A stretch of 24,005 bases of DNA from Lunasporangiospora selenospora. Taxonomy: Eukaryota; Mortierellomycota; Mortierellomycetes; Mortierellales; Mortierellaceae. Both the position numbers and the translations under genes were made by a program. The stretch spans positions 1 to 24,005 of the forward strand of contig JAABOA010000124.1 of the NCBI GenBank assembly GCA_015680635.1, in the 5' to 3' direction. This document shows, in pieces, positions 1 to 10,753 of this stretch (positions are counted from its first letter, which is position 1; each line of letters starts with the position of its first letter). Under the pieces are notes generated by a model, which was not told the DNA's origin, did no database searches, and saw nothing but the letters and a program-made list of their open reading frames with translations.

Positions 1-59
1 AATTGGAGTGCTGATAAAAAAAATTAGAAAAATGAGAGATATGAGAAGACTCCCACTTC

Positions 60-3000
60 TTAGGCGGAGGCTCCAGAATCTTGACTCGAACCAGTTGGCG
101 GCACCGAAGACACAGCTGAGGCAGTGACGACCGAAGCAGTGACTGGCGTCGACGTACCTGAGACTGACCCAGACTCAGTAGATAGAGAGGATACATCTAC
201 AGGAGTCGCCGATGCCTGTGTCGCTGGGGTGGCGGGAGTTGTAGAGCCCGAAAGAGCAACAGCAGCTGTGGTGGTAGGAGTAGAAGGAATAGTAGCAGGA
301 GCAACAGCCTCAGAGCCAGCAGCAACTGGAGTGACTACAGGGCCTGGCGTAGATGCTGCTGACGATACTCCTGTAGAAGCTGGCGTGGACACTGGTGCAG
401 GAGAAGACGCATTCGTGGATGCAGGTGCAGGAGTGGTCTCCTTTGGAACCACAGGAGGTGGCAGCTTGTTGGGATCCACCTGCGAGAGTGGTACATACTT
501 GGCCATCTCGATAAGCCTTGTCCTGATATCCTTGACTAAAGAATCGAATGGGGCCTTGTCACCCTCGCCTGAAGCTGCTAAAGGTGTCAGAGTAGGCGTA
601 TTTTGAACAGACAAAGATCCTGGCACTGCTGTTGAGTTGGCGGTAGTGGTGGTTGCAGAGAGGCGCAGCGCCTCTTTTATATCCTTTGTGTTTTGATCGA
701 GGTACTCTTTGACCCACTTCTTGCTCTCCTCAGAGTCATCACTCTTCCAGGTTTCTCCCCAAAGGACCTTGGCTTCATCAGCGACTGCGCCTCCTATCAC
801 TGCCTTTGCTGGCAACAAGCTGGTGAGCTCAATCTTTTGTTGTCTCCAAAGCTGATAGTCATTCCGCGCGCGTTGGGCTGCAGGCCAAGCTCGGATGTCT
901 TGTAGCACCCTGCGAATGTCCACCATTTCCTCTGGCGCTTTAGGAGTGTCCTCTGTAGACAAGAGTGGGTTTTCATCCACTCCTTTCTCGTCCTTGATAG
1001 GCTCCTTGGTCTCGTCCTGTTCAGTGTCAACATCTTCCATCTCCACATCTTTGGCTGTCTCGGTCTCAGCCTTTGTCTCTTCTTCTTGGTCCTTTGCTGA
1101 AGCCTCGGCACTAACAATAGCTTTGTCGCTCGCCCCCTTGTCAGGCGTGGTCGTGGGCTTACTGGAATCCACTGTCGGGCTTGTATTACTGTCCTGACAC
1201 CAGAGCGATAGCGAGACTCGAGTATCTACTCCTGATGGCTTTCCTGTCTTTTCTTCACGAATCACAGACGCAACCTTGTCGACTATAGTGCTGGCGCCTC
1301 GAGTCAGTGTTTCCACCTTTTTATGAATGTGATCTCGAACCTCCATCAGTCCTGTAGTGTCTTCCTTGGGCATGGATGCGAGCTCTTCTTCAGTCACAAT
1401 CCCATCCAAAAACATGACAAGGCTGCGGACATAGGCCTCTCCTTTCTCGTCTCCAAAGACCATTCCTGTATAGGCAGGAATATTTTGGACACCAGAGTTG
1501 TTAAAGATGTCCTTGGGCTTTTCTAAAATGGCATAGGGTCCATAATCCTGGTGATTCGCAGGTCGGAAGTTGGACATTGGTACGTTCCAGTATGGATAGT
1601 CGTCTAGATATTGTCCATTGTAAACCGGATTAGCCTCCAAGAGCGGACACAAAAGTGGGGCCGAGCCAAAGTCACCTGTCTTGGGCACAAGTGACCATGG
1701 GTCCGGATGCGAAGCAGGGTCGATCGATCCGTCAGTTGTGTAGCTAAAGGCGATCGTTCCATCCCTCTTGTACTTGATCTTTTTCGACTTTCTGTATTGT
1801 TGGGGTGTGTGCGATCTCGATTCTGCTATTGACATGGGTGACTGATATTGGTAATCAAAGATGTCGATGGTTATTAATATATGCTGTCTCTGAGAGGGCG
1901 TGAGAGCAATCCAACTCTCCAATTCAGAGGATACCTACATCGACTGCTGTCTCAATGCTAACCATTGGCATTCTATATGAAGGTATGGGAGCACTTGGAG
2001 ATTGTTGCTGATGATGATCGCCCATACCAACTACATCCAAGGTCTCCTCTTCCTTGACTGATCGCAAAAGCTCTTCGTCCTTATCAATAATATTCTTTCG
2101 CTCCCGGTCAATCGCCTTTGAGCCCCACTCCCACAGTTTATCTGCCTGTCTCCAGTACAACGTCTCTTTGGCGTTGTAAGTCCTGGCATTGTCGCAGACG
2201 AGTTTAAAGTCTGCCAAGAATTCATCTGCTGTTGGATAGAAATTCTTTCCGATTTTGGATCGCATGGTTGAAAAGTCCATTGGATTCTTAATGACTGAAG
2301 AATAGTCTGGTACCAACTCTGGATCAACAGGGTGTGTAAAGAGCACATAGGCATCCCTCCTAAAATGAGTAAATGAAGAAGGTCGTTAACACATAGTCAC
2401 GAATAACCATTTTGGCCTACTCCGAGCATTCCAAGCAACACTTACTTGATAAAGCCATCCAAAAGTTTGTGACAGACTATTGAGAGCTCTTTCTTTTTGG
2501 GGACTGTGGGTGTCGATGGCTTTGGCGTCACGGTTCTTCTTGACACCTTATGTTTCTTGGCTCCTTTTACTGGCAGCGATGGTGGCGTCGAGGCTGAAGG
2601 AACGGACCCTTCACGCGTCGAGGTATCCCTAGCCTGCTTAGGTTTCTTTGTCTTTCCTGACAAGCTGTTAGTTGGTGCTCTTGCGCCAGGAAGCGTCTTT
2701 GATCCAACTTGGCCGGCTTTCGGTGATTTGGACGCAACGTTTGGCCATTGAGAAGACGACATTGAGTTTTCATCCTCAGATCGTTCATCTGCATCCATTT
2801 CGCTTTGCTGGCGACTGTCCTGCTCGTCACTGTCGTCGTCGTCGTCGTCGTCGTCGTCTTCGTCTTCATCGTCGTCGTCTTCGTCGGCTTCATCGTCTTC
2901 ATCATCGGGTTCATCCAGATCTCCAGCGAGGGGGTCATCCTGATCTTCATTATCTTCCAAATCATCTTCAGCTTCAGTTACTACTTCAGACTCTTGGCTC

Positions 3001-3944
3001 ATGGGTCGCTGTTCATGACTCAAAGAAGAAAATGGTTTCTTTTGACCATGGGTTGGGCGAGGCTGCGCCTCTGATAGAACTTCTGAGACCATTTCTTCCT
3101 GCTTAATCGCAAGTGGAGAGTCGCCATTAACCGAGTAACTTAGAGATCGGGACCGTGATCGCGATGTTGACTGTCGGGGTGTCACTGACTGTCGGTCATC
3201 ATTCTCTTCGTCTAAAGCTCGTTGGTGATTCTTGGAAGAGTAGTCGGCCAACGTGGTCTTCACTTTTTGGGGGCGGGACGTCTTCCCGAGTCGTAGAGTC
3301 AACTTGGAGGTCTCTTGAGCTTCTTCCTGGTCACTGTCTCCTGGATACCTTCCAACATTTTCCTCGTCCTCGTCCTGGTGACCAGATTCCTGCAGCTCAT
3401 GCCTGGAAGACTTGCGCTTATGCTTATGCTTATGCTTTCTCCTCTTTCTTTTGTGCGATGACGCAGTAGGCGATGTCACATCCGAGTCCTGTTCATTGTT
3501 CGAATCTGGTGCATCCTCATCACCAGACTCGATGTCGAGCTTTTCGGACGAGCGGCGCTTTCTTCCAGTCGCGTACTTTTTGCCAGACGAGGCTTCAGGA
3601 GTTGAGATAATCGAGGGCTTGGTTGGTAATTTCAGCGAGATCTTGATGGTGGGGAGCTTTCGAGGTGGTGTAGGGGGAGGAGGAGATCCAGATTCTCCAT
3701 GATCGACTTCATCGTCCAGGTCTTGGTCAACATTATACTCGTAACGGTCCTTCTTGCTCTTTTTCCGTCTCCTCTTGCTGTTGGCAGGGCTCTGGAGATC
3801 GATGTCGTGGCTGTATTTGGATGCGGACGACCTGCGCTTAGTCACGGGCGAGAGAGGCGACGATGAGGATGAAGTAGGCGAGGGACTCTGGGTATAATGC
3901 GGAAGGGACGAGTCCATGCTCTTGGATGGAGTTCGTGTGCCCAT
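60..3944 (-). CDS. BRD7/BRD9-like bromodomain protein, three exons
   Basis: Predicted exons on the minus strand are 3944-2446, 2359-1939 and 1841-60, giving about 1233 aa. Intron 1 (2445-2360, 86 bp) joins ..GFIK to RDAYV.. inside the bromodomain. Intron 2 (1938-1842, 97 bp, GTAGGT..ATATCAG, branch-like TTAATAAC) is phase 0 and removes an apparent frame break near 1923. The bromodomain spans about residues 484-590: ZA-loop VPDY..IKNPMDFSTM, then CDNARTYN with N562 as the acetyl-lysine-binding Asn. Its sequence is closest to the BRD7/BRD9 branch, known in animals from SWI/SNF-type remodelling complexes. That it reads acetylated histones is family knowledge; the complex in this fungus is inferred. 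The N-terminal half is disordered: basic nuclear-localisation-like clusters (57-66 and 164-180), an SR patch (259-268) and an acidic run (326-377). The C-terminal 200 residues are Ala/Ser/Thr/Pro-rich. The ATG follows directly after T13-AG, so an upstream exon is possible. Confidence 0.85.
2832..2858. repeat. (GTC)9 trinucleotide run coding poly-Asp
   Basis: Nine uninterrupted GTC triplets on the plus strand (GAC on the coding strand) encode the run of nine Asp within the acidic stretch of the bromodomain protein. Interrupted copies flank it on both sides up to about 2940. It is a likely length-polymorphic microsatellite in a disordered region. Confidence 0.9.
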
Positions 3945-4145
3945 CTAAAAAAAAAAAAATTCAAAACGTCGAGCGATTCTGGGCGTTGGAGAAAAAATGA
4001 GGCACTCAGTCCGTGGGTGCAGCTAGATCTGACCCATCCTTGTTTTTGCTTCTTGTTGATTCGTGTACGTGCGAGTCATGTGTACGTGGCTTGAATTTCG
4101 TACGAGAACGAGAGAAGCGATTGAGCGACTGTGCCTTATTTTGTC
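3945..4145. promoter_or_regulatory. Divergent promoter region between the bromodomain gene and FEX
   Basis: About 200 bp separate the two divergent start codons, so the upstream signals of both genes must lie here or within their 5' ends. Visible features are a 13-base A run at 3947-3959 abutting the bromodomain ATG. On the minus strand there is a short ORF (ATG at 4079, 18 codons) that could be an upstream ORF or part of an unrecognised first exon. I see no clear TATA box. Confidence 0.5.
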
Positions 4146-5612
4146 ATGGCCAAAGCACCTCTCAGGAATGCCATAAAGCCTCTCTCTCTCTCTCTCTCTC
4201 TCATCGACTCCGGAACAGAGATGCATTCCGCCAGCCATGCGAACGACAGCCACCTGGATCAAGCTCCAGAGCTTTCAGAACTTGTTCTTATTGAAGAAGG
4301 CGCGGAATTACCTCCCCCATTAGAAGGCTCGACCACAGCTTCACCATCCGATGATGCGCAGACCAAGGCTCACACCTCGCCAACAACGATATCATTGCAA
4401 CCACACCCTTTACGGGAAAGAATACTTCTTCCTATCCTCCTTATTCCATTTTCTATCTTGGGGCTTTTGGTCCGGCTTGGATTGGTTTACATTGAAACCT
4501 TCTCAGGACAACAAGTGTTTGCCCTCGCTTGGCCACAGTTTGTGGGGTGTGTACTCATGGGGCTGTTTGTCTCAACACGAGCTTGGATTGAGCAAGGCAT
4601 GTTCCTGCGGGATCCGAAGAGGAGTGGGCACTGGATTGGGTCGTTCATCTATGTGGGCCTCGCTTCAGGTCTCTGTGGGTCTATTACTACATTCTCATCA
4701 TGGAGCCTTGCGACATTTGTCGAACTAATCAACCCAAACAAGCTGGATCGGTTTCCACTCCAGAATGTAGGTTGAGAAAAGATACGCTTCATGAGTCGCA
4801 GATACCTCTTCTATAATGTACCCAGAACACTGACCTATTTCACTCCCAAGTGGGACTGGTAATCCTTATAGCTCCTCTCTGCTCTCGCTGAACTGGCAGT
4901 GACGCTTGCACTTTCAGTAACAGGGTTACAAGTAGGAATTCATCTCGGAGAAAATCTGTCGAAATCACCGCCGCCACCACCACCACCACCGGCAGCAGCG
5001 CCGACAGGAGATGACAATAGTGCTGGGTTGGAGGACAGCCCAGGGAATACCTCTACAGTTGTTGTTGCCCTACCAATCCCTCCTCCATACTGGACTGTTC
5101 TTGATATACTGCTCATTACGGTCTGTGTTTGTGTTTGGCTAGGAATGATTTTTGCAGTGATTTGGATGCCTCTATCTTCCTATAGCTCATGGCGACATGT
5201 CGTATTTGCAGCCGTTTTTGCTCCCCCTGGTGCAATGATTCGGTGGTATCTTTCCAGGTTTAATTCCTCAAAATCATTCCATCAATTTCCAATTGGTACC
5301 TTTACTGTCAATGTCGGTGGATCAGCCATCTTGGCGGCTGTAGTCTGCCTTCAACATACCCCAATGATCACAGGAAATAACACCGCTGCATGCCAGGTTT
5401 TGAGTGGACTGCAAGATGGCTTTTGTGGGTGTCTTACTACCATCTCAACGTTTGCTCTTGAACTTCGTGTACTCTCACGGCGGGGGTCTTATTTTTATGG
5501 GTTGGTCTCTGTTGTTGCCGCACAAGTTTGTATGCTTTTGATCCTGGGAAGCTTTGTCTGGACTAGACATGGTGTGGAGAACCAATTCCAGACTAGCCAA
5601 TGTCAAATGTAG
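4146..5612 (+). CDS. FEX: Fluoride exporter, fused two-domain CrcB/FEX family
   Basis: Two exons, 4146-4770 and 4900-5612, give about 445 aa. The intron is phase 1 with a weak donor (GTTGAG) and acceptor TGGCAG; a second in-frame acceptor ends at 4917. The start is uncertain: the first ATG is 4146, but a CT-repeat lies between it and the in-frame ATG at 4221, which may be the real start. FEX proteins are plasma-membrane channels that expel fluoride. Each half carries the CrcB signature: SGLCGSITTFSSW (about 174-186) and DGFCGCLTTISTF (about 381-393), plus FPIGTFTVNVGGS with N346 in the second half. Nine membrane segments can be read, the fifth (near residue 280) being the linker that inverts the second half, as in eukaryotic FEX. 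A Pro run (about 232-239) sits before the linker helix. F183 and F393 each keep one Phe of the bacterial Phe pair, with W186 and I390 at the other positions. Confidence 0.9.
4180..4201 (+). repeat. (CT)n dinucleotide tract at the 5' end of FEX
   Basis: About eleven CT/TC dinucleotides lie just upstream of the in-frame ATG at 4221. If translation starts at 4146 they code Leu/Ser alternation. Such tracts are more usual in fungal promoters or 5' leaders, which favours the later start. Confidence 0.7.
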
Positions 5613-5834
5613 CGAGGCGGAGTAAAACAGTAAAAAAATTACATAGACCCAAACGCGTAATAGACAACCAAACTGTGCCACAACCCTCCCCCTTTTTTTT
5701 AGTTCTAGATCTCGACCGTCTTGATCATCCCATCCACGATCACTCTTCTCTTGCATCCCTTGAATGGTCAATACTCTTAATTTCAAGTCCATCATCCAAG
5801 ACCTAAAAGAATCTTGTAATTCATCCATTTATAA

Positions 5835-7668
5835 ATGAATGTCATTCTCAGACATGGTGACACTTTTCTCCTCGATCCAGTGCGGGAGATAGCTCCAGGG
5901 TGGCAAATTCGACCAGGAACTTTCCGTGTGGCACAGCCATATGATAAACCTAGAGCAACCCCTGAGTTGCATCCTGCGGACCAAACGACTCTTGGTTCTA
6001 CAGAACACACAGCCGATCCTGACGATAAATCCAATCAATCTTCTGCTCGTCCTATCAAGAAACGCAAAGTATCCAAAGTCGGAAATGCGATAGCCCATGA
6101 CGAATCCGATCAATCTCTATGGATTTCTACACAGCTATCAGCGCTCCTTGCTTTAGAGCCTGCGAGGCAATTCTTTGAGGATGCACCCAAGGACTATTTT
6201 TTTGGAACTTGTCCAGGTACCTCAGCCTCTGAAGACTATGCTCTTGACTTGGTGACTCTTCAGCCAACGTTTCAAATGCTACATTCCGGATTCGCCTCTC
6301 CCGAGGTCGCAGAAAGCAGGACCGGACGTCAGCGCCGCAATGACGGATCTCAGAAACCACACCCTCAGGAGGAGATTCTGTTTGGTGAACTTTGCATCTC
6401 GTCACTATTCCAGGCTATGGATCTTGGTGACCTGTATGAATGTGTAGTGACCAATACCAATGACGAGAACAAGGCGGCACTGATGTCGGTAATGACAGAG
6501 GGACAACCCCACTACCTTTTACCACCACGGTCAGGGTTTGTCATCTCGGATCTGGATAGAATTCATGGGCTAACAGGCGTGGGTATGTTCAGTCAGTTCA
6601 CTATCAGCAACCTGGCGTCATGTGGAGAAGACATTTACTCCAAACTCATCTACTACCCTTCCTTTTCTTCATTCCAAATCATAAACAGCGCGCCAGCGTA
6701 AAGGGTTTGATATTATTGTGATGGACCCTCCTTGGCAGAATGCGTCTGTTGACCGAATGTCTCATTACAATACAATGGACCTGTACGACTTGTTCAAAGT
6801 TCCTGTGATGGAACTGGTGAGACAACCTATTACAGATGATGAGCATCTTGACGCCAGGGTAGATCAAGCAAACGATAGTAGCACGACTCCAGAATTGCTT
6901 GAGCCAACTACTGTTGAAGGGTCCATTGTAGCTGTTTGGATCACCAACCGAGCCAAGATTAAACGCGTTGTTCTTGAAAAGCTGTTCCCGGCATGGGGGC
7001 TCGAGTACATTGATCACTGGACTTGGCTCAAGGTACAGTGTCTGCGTCTTGCCATCAGGGTCCATCGAGATTATTTTAGCCACGGAATACTAAACGGTCG
7101 CCTTGTTGATGGATAGGTCACTACAGCCGGTGAGCCAGTTCTGTCGCTGGATAATCACCATCGCAAACCATACGAAAGTGTTTTGATTGGACGACATAGA
7201 CAACAAGGAGTCGCCTCACCTTGTAATGCCCCCCAACCAGCAGAGGGTCCTTCCAAGCCTAGCATACAGAAACGAATGCTTGTGAGCATACCCAGCCAAC
7301 ACTCCCGAAAGCCGTCCATTTTTCATTTGCTCGAGCAAGAGTTCTTTCAAACTCAAGCAATGGCCACGGCCACAAACCCATCAAGCTCCCTTGGACTAGT
7401 GGAAAATCCGGCTAGTGCATGCAACATCTCACAGCAGGAGCTCGGGCCTCGCACGACTTGTCTCCCAAACAATCCAACTCCACCTCAACGAAAGCGTCCT
7501 TTGAACCGTCTGGAGCTCTTTGCACGTAATCTAGAAGAAGGGGTTCTCTCGTGGGGGAATGAGCCAATTCGGTATCAGTACTGTGGGAGAAGTACAACAA
7601 AAGGCGTTACGAATCCCGATGGGTCGTCTCTAGTTCAAGATGGATTTCTGGTCCCCTCTCAAAATTAA
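5835..7668 (+). CDS. METTL4: METTL4-like MT-A70 N6-adenine methyltransferase, three exons
   Basis: Exons 5835-6582, 6689-7032 and 7117-7668 give 547 aa. Introns are 106 bp (GTATGT..ACAG, phase 1) and 84 bp (GTACAG..ATAG, branch-like ACTAAAC, phase 0), and both restore a continuous family alignment. The protein transfers a methyl group from SAM to the N6 of adenine. The catalytic motif DPPW is at 262-265, preceded by GFDIIVM. MT-A70 hallmarks follow: VAVWITNR, LFPAWGLEY, HWTWLK, then VTTAGEPVLSLDNHHRKPYE and VSIPSQHSRKP. The METTL4-type tail RLELFARNLEEGVLSWGNE is also present. A PIKKRKV stretch at 73-79 resembles a classical monopartite nuclear localisation signal. Animal METTL4 acts on U2 snRNA (m6Am) and has been linked to DNA 6mA; which substrate is used here cannot be told from sequence. 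It lies 222 bp downstream of FEX on the same strand. N-terminal residues 1-130 match no domain I know. Confidence 0.92.
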
Positions 7669-7975
7669 GGAAGCCTCGATCGTTTGCCCTCCAAAAAGCA
7701 GGACGGTTGCACGAAGGCGCGACTGCATAAACAACCACCACGACATGTGCATCAAATGGAATTCTGACCATTTATGGCCCAGTTCTGGGATATCTCTCGT
7801 GGGTCCCTACAGCATATGCCCCAGCGTGTATTGGTTCACTGGGTGTCTCTTGTGGAGGCTTACTCTGGACCCAAATTTCCTCACGCTCTCTTTTTTAAAT
7901 AAAATGCCTTGCGCTCGCATGCAGAACAATGCACATTTCTCCCATTCTCCTGTCTGAATTGTTCAACTCCCCATC
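7669..7975 (+). other. Intergenic region between METTL4 and the carboxypeptidase
   Basis: 307 bp without a supported gene. An AATAAA at 7898-7903 lies 230 bp after the methyltransferase stop and 73 bp before the carboxypeptidase start. It could serve as polyadenylation signal for the former or as an AT-rich promoter element for the latter. Confidence 0.5.
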
Positions 7976-10018
7976 ATGAGAATCCTCAGCATTTCTGTGG
8001 TGGTCTCAATCGCATTGCTGGTAAGCCAGCCAGTCACTGCTCAACTCGTCGCCTTTACTGGTGATAGTCCTCAGATTGCCTTTGGCCAACGTCCCCAACG
8101 CGCCCACCCCCAACCCTTGGACCACTGCGGCTCTGAGAGCAACAAGAAAGGTAAACTTGAGACTCTTTCGTGAGATATTTCTTGTTCGTTTCTGATGCGG
8201 GTCAGCAGCTGGCTCCTAACGAGAGAGTAAGGAAATGACTAACAGTTGGCTAAATCTCGATAAAAAATTAAAAAAAAAAGAACTCTCGGGTCATGCTCTG
8301 GTCCGGTACAATGCCCGAAAGCACCACGGCATGTTGATCGCGAACTCAGCCATGAGACGCGATTGGATCAAGGATTCGAAACGCTGGAAACTCCTTCTTG
8401 AGCAGGATTACCTGAAAAATGATAGAAAGAGCATAAGCGAATTGATTAGCGACTACTTCCTAGAAAGCTTGGACATCTGGTACCAATCCCCTGATATGAC
8501 AGATGTTCTAGCCCATTTCTCAAATGAGCAGTTCATGGCCTTTGAGTCACTTATGCGTGCCAAGAACATCCCTGAGGGTGAGGGTGACTGGGTGGTAGTC
8601 GAGCGAGATCTGCAGAAGGTTGCTGATGAAGATGAGTTGAGACGTGCCAAGGTCGATGTCGAGATCCAACGAATCCAAATGAGGAATGCCAAGCTTAAGG
8701 ACGCGAAAGGAGAGAAGCCTAGAGTGGACTACGAAACTTGGTTCCTGAACTTTCATCCTCACGAGGAAATCAAGGAGTTTTATCTCCAGATTGCGGACGA
8801 CTTTAAGGACTTGGTGACCTACATTCCATCGATTGGAAAGACGGTAGAAGGTCGCGATATCTTTGCTATCAAGATTAACGCTAAAGACAAGCAAGGATTT
8901 GCCCATGAGAAGCCCCAGATCTGGTGGCAAGGATTGTATGACCACAAATCAAAAACAATGCAGAATACCTTAATACCTGCACTTTTTTTTTGTTCAAAAT
9001 CTAATTTGTGTGATACTATACACCATCTCTTTCTTAGGCAACATGCTCGCGAATGGGCTGGTGGATCGACAGGTCAGTTGACCAAATTACGTTCTTTTGC
9101 CATAGGATTGTTTTTTGCGAAAATTGTCCATCACAACCTTGCTAAGACTCTTTGGTATTCTTCCTTTCCTTGCTGCTTCTGTGAAACTAGTCCAGTACTT
9201 GACTTATCACTTCCTTAGCAAGTATGGAAAAGATGATCTCATTACAGATCTCTTGGACCGCGCAGAAATCATTATTGTCCCTATCATGAACCTGGATGGC
9301 TACAACTACACATGGTCCAACAACCGACTCTGGCGCAAGAACCGTAGCGAGAATAGTTTTGGATCCTATGGTGTTGACCTTAACCGGTACGGAACGTTAT
9401 CACTCTTGTCTTTTTTTTTTTTTTGTTTTTTGCTTTTTTGTTTTTGTTCTAACCAAATACTGATCGTCGTCGCCTACAAATAGAAACTGGGACGATCACT
9501 TTGGCGAAGGTGGCTCGAGCAGCCTCCCCTGGAGTGAAACTTACCGCGGGCCCCATGCGGCCTCCGAACCCGAGGTCCAAGCGCTACAAAACTTTTTCAG
9601 TACCCACAAGCGAATGGTTGGAGCCATTGACTTTCACTGCTTCTCGCAGTTGATTCTTCGCCCCGAGGGTTGGACCAGCAAACCTGCACCCCACGAGCTG
9701 GAACACAAGGTTTTGGGAGATAAGATGGCTGAGCTGATCCTGGGTGTCCATGGAAAGAAATATGTGAGCGAGCCCTCGTACTCACTCTACAAGACTACGG
9801 GTGCCGCAAGTGACTGGTTCTATGGTGAAAATGCGACAAAGGCAAATAACGGCAAGCGCATTTACTCCTATACGATTGAGCTGAGACCCAGCGACTCTTT
9901 CGGTCGAGGACGAAGCGGATTCGTCTTGCCACCTGAGGAGATTATTCCCTTGGGAGAGGAGATTGCTCAGGCTGTTGAGTTCTTTGTTGACTATGTTGTT
10001 AAACACCCATTGAGGTAG
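7976..10018 (+). CDS. Secreted M14A-type zinc carboxypeptidase, five exons
   Basis: Exons 7976-8150, 8281-8935, 9038-9072, 9191-9386 and 9484-10018 give about 531 aa. Introns 2-4 (102, 118, 97 bp) fit in phase at family motifs; exon 3 is only 35 nt. Intron 1's acceptor is uncertain (8280 or 8223, both phase 1). The enzyme removes C-terminal amino acids from peptides. An N-terminal signal peptide (cut near VTA-Q, about residue 22) indicates secretion. A propeptide of about 200 residues precedes the catalytic domain. Zinc ligands are H279 and E282 (QHAREW) and H405 (DFHCFSQ). Substrate carboxylate binders are DLNRNW (R354) and the WRKNR segment; the catalytic Glu is E486 (YTIELRP). The Tyr248 equivalent is in SLYKTTG. 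With all catalytic residues kept it looks active, unlike the ECM14-type pseudoproteases. By alignment the position-255 specificity residue is Ser (GAASDW), so a CPB-like basic preference is not indicated. An insertion of about nine residues follows that motif. Confidence 0.9.
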
Positions 10019-10534
10019 AATAACGTAGGCCACAATAGCACATGCTTGACACAGATAGATTTTATCGTCTTATGAAACCCCAACTTTGTGAATACAACAC
10101 GATGGGAGGATGCACTCTGCTCCTCTTTTTGAATAGGGTTGTTGGAGATAAAATGGGTCCCTCTTCTCGCTGCTCCTGCTAGTCATGATGTGCGAGATGA
10201 TGTATCGTGTGATACTAACTCCGGTGGGGATATTAATGGGTCGGCGTCAGGGCGTAAGGGCGAACATCTGTAATACGTGGTGGACATGTCAGTCTCTAGT
10301 TCTTTGTTATCCGCACTGTCATAAGAAAATGGTTCAGTTAATAGCTCAGTGAGTAAACACGTTGCGAAGAGCACTCGAAATAATACACTCTACAATGAAT
10401 CGAGGCCGACTTTGATTTTGACTCACCATGGTTAGTCGCAAGCCCTGATTAGTTGGAAATTTGACCCGCCTCATCGAAGAAAGGAAGAGGTCACACGCTT
10501 GATTTTCTGACTTGACTCACCAATTTCCACCATT
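10019..10534. other. Gene-free region after the carboxypeptidase
   Basis: No supported gene. A 63-codon minus-strand ORF (10374-10183) has no recognisable domain and is not called. No clear poly(A) signal for the carboxypeptidase is visible in the first 200 bp. Confidence 0.4.
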
Positions 10535-10741
10535 TTGAATGACGAGGAGGTCAAGAAGGAGACATTACCGAAACCCCGCACGATCAAAACGCACGTCTTT
10601 GCCAACAAGTTGAATGATAACATCGAGACCCACCTGGACATGGCCCTCGGATCGCCTTCGCTTCAGCTTCCAGGCCTCAACCTTTTCACTACTATCTTTG
10701 CTTTTCAGGACAACCTACAAACCTCTCGGTACATATTCTAA
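10535..10741 (+). other. Short unrecognised ORF upstream of the transposase relic
   Basis: A 68-codon open frame starts with ATG and ends 12 bp before the readable transposase block, in a different frame. I do not recognise its product. It could be the decayed N-terminal part of the same element, or the remains of an exon. Its charged start (MNDEEVKKE) and THVFANKLNDNIETHLDMAL segment look protein-like, but nothing more can be said. Confidence 0.25.
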
Positions 10742-10753
10742 CTCCTCCCCAGG

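Noticed and set aside
124-606. 160-codon plus-strand ORF opposite the bromodomain gene
   Set aside because: It is the mirror of a low-complexity Ala/Ser/Thr/Pro-rich coding region, so the long antisense frame is a composition effect.
1842-1938. Apparent +1 frameshift splitting the bromodomain gene
   Set aside because: A phase-0 intron (GTAGGT..ATATCAG with a TTAATAAC branch-like site) joins both frames cleanly, so a frameshift or pseudogene is not needed.
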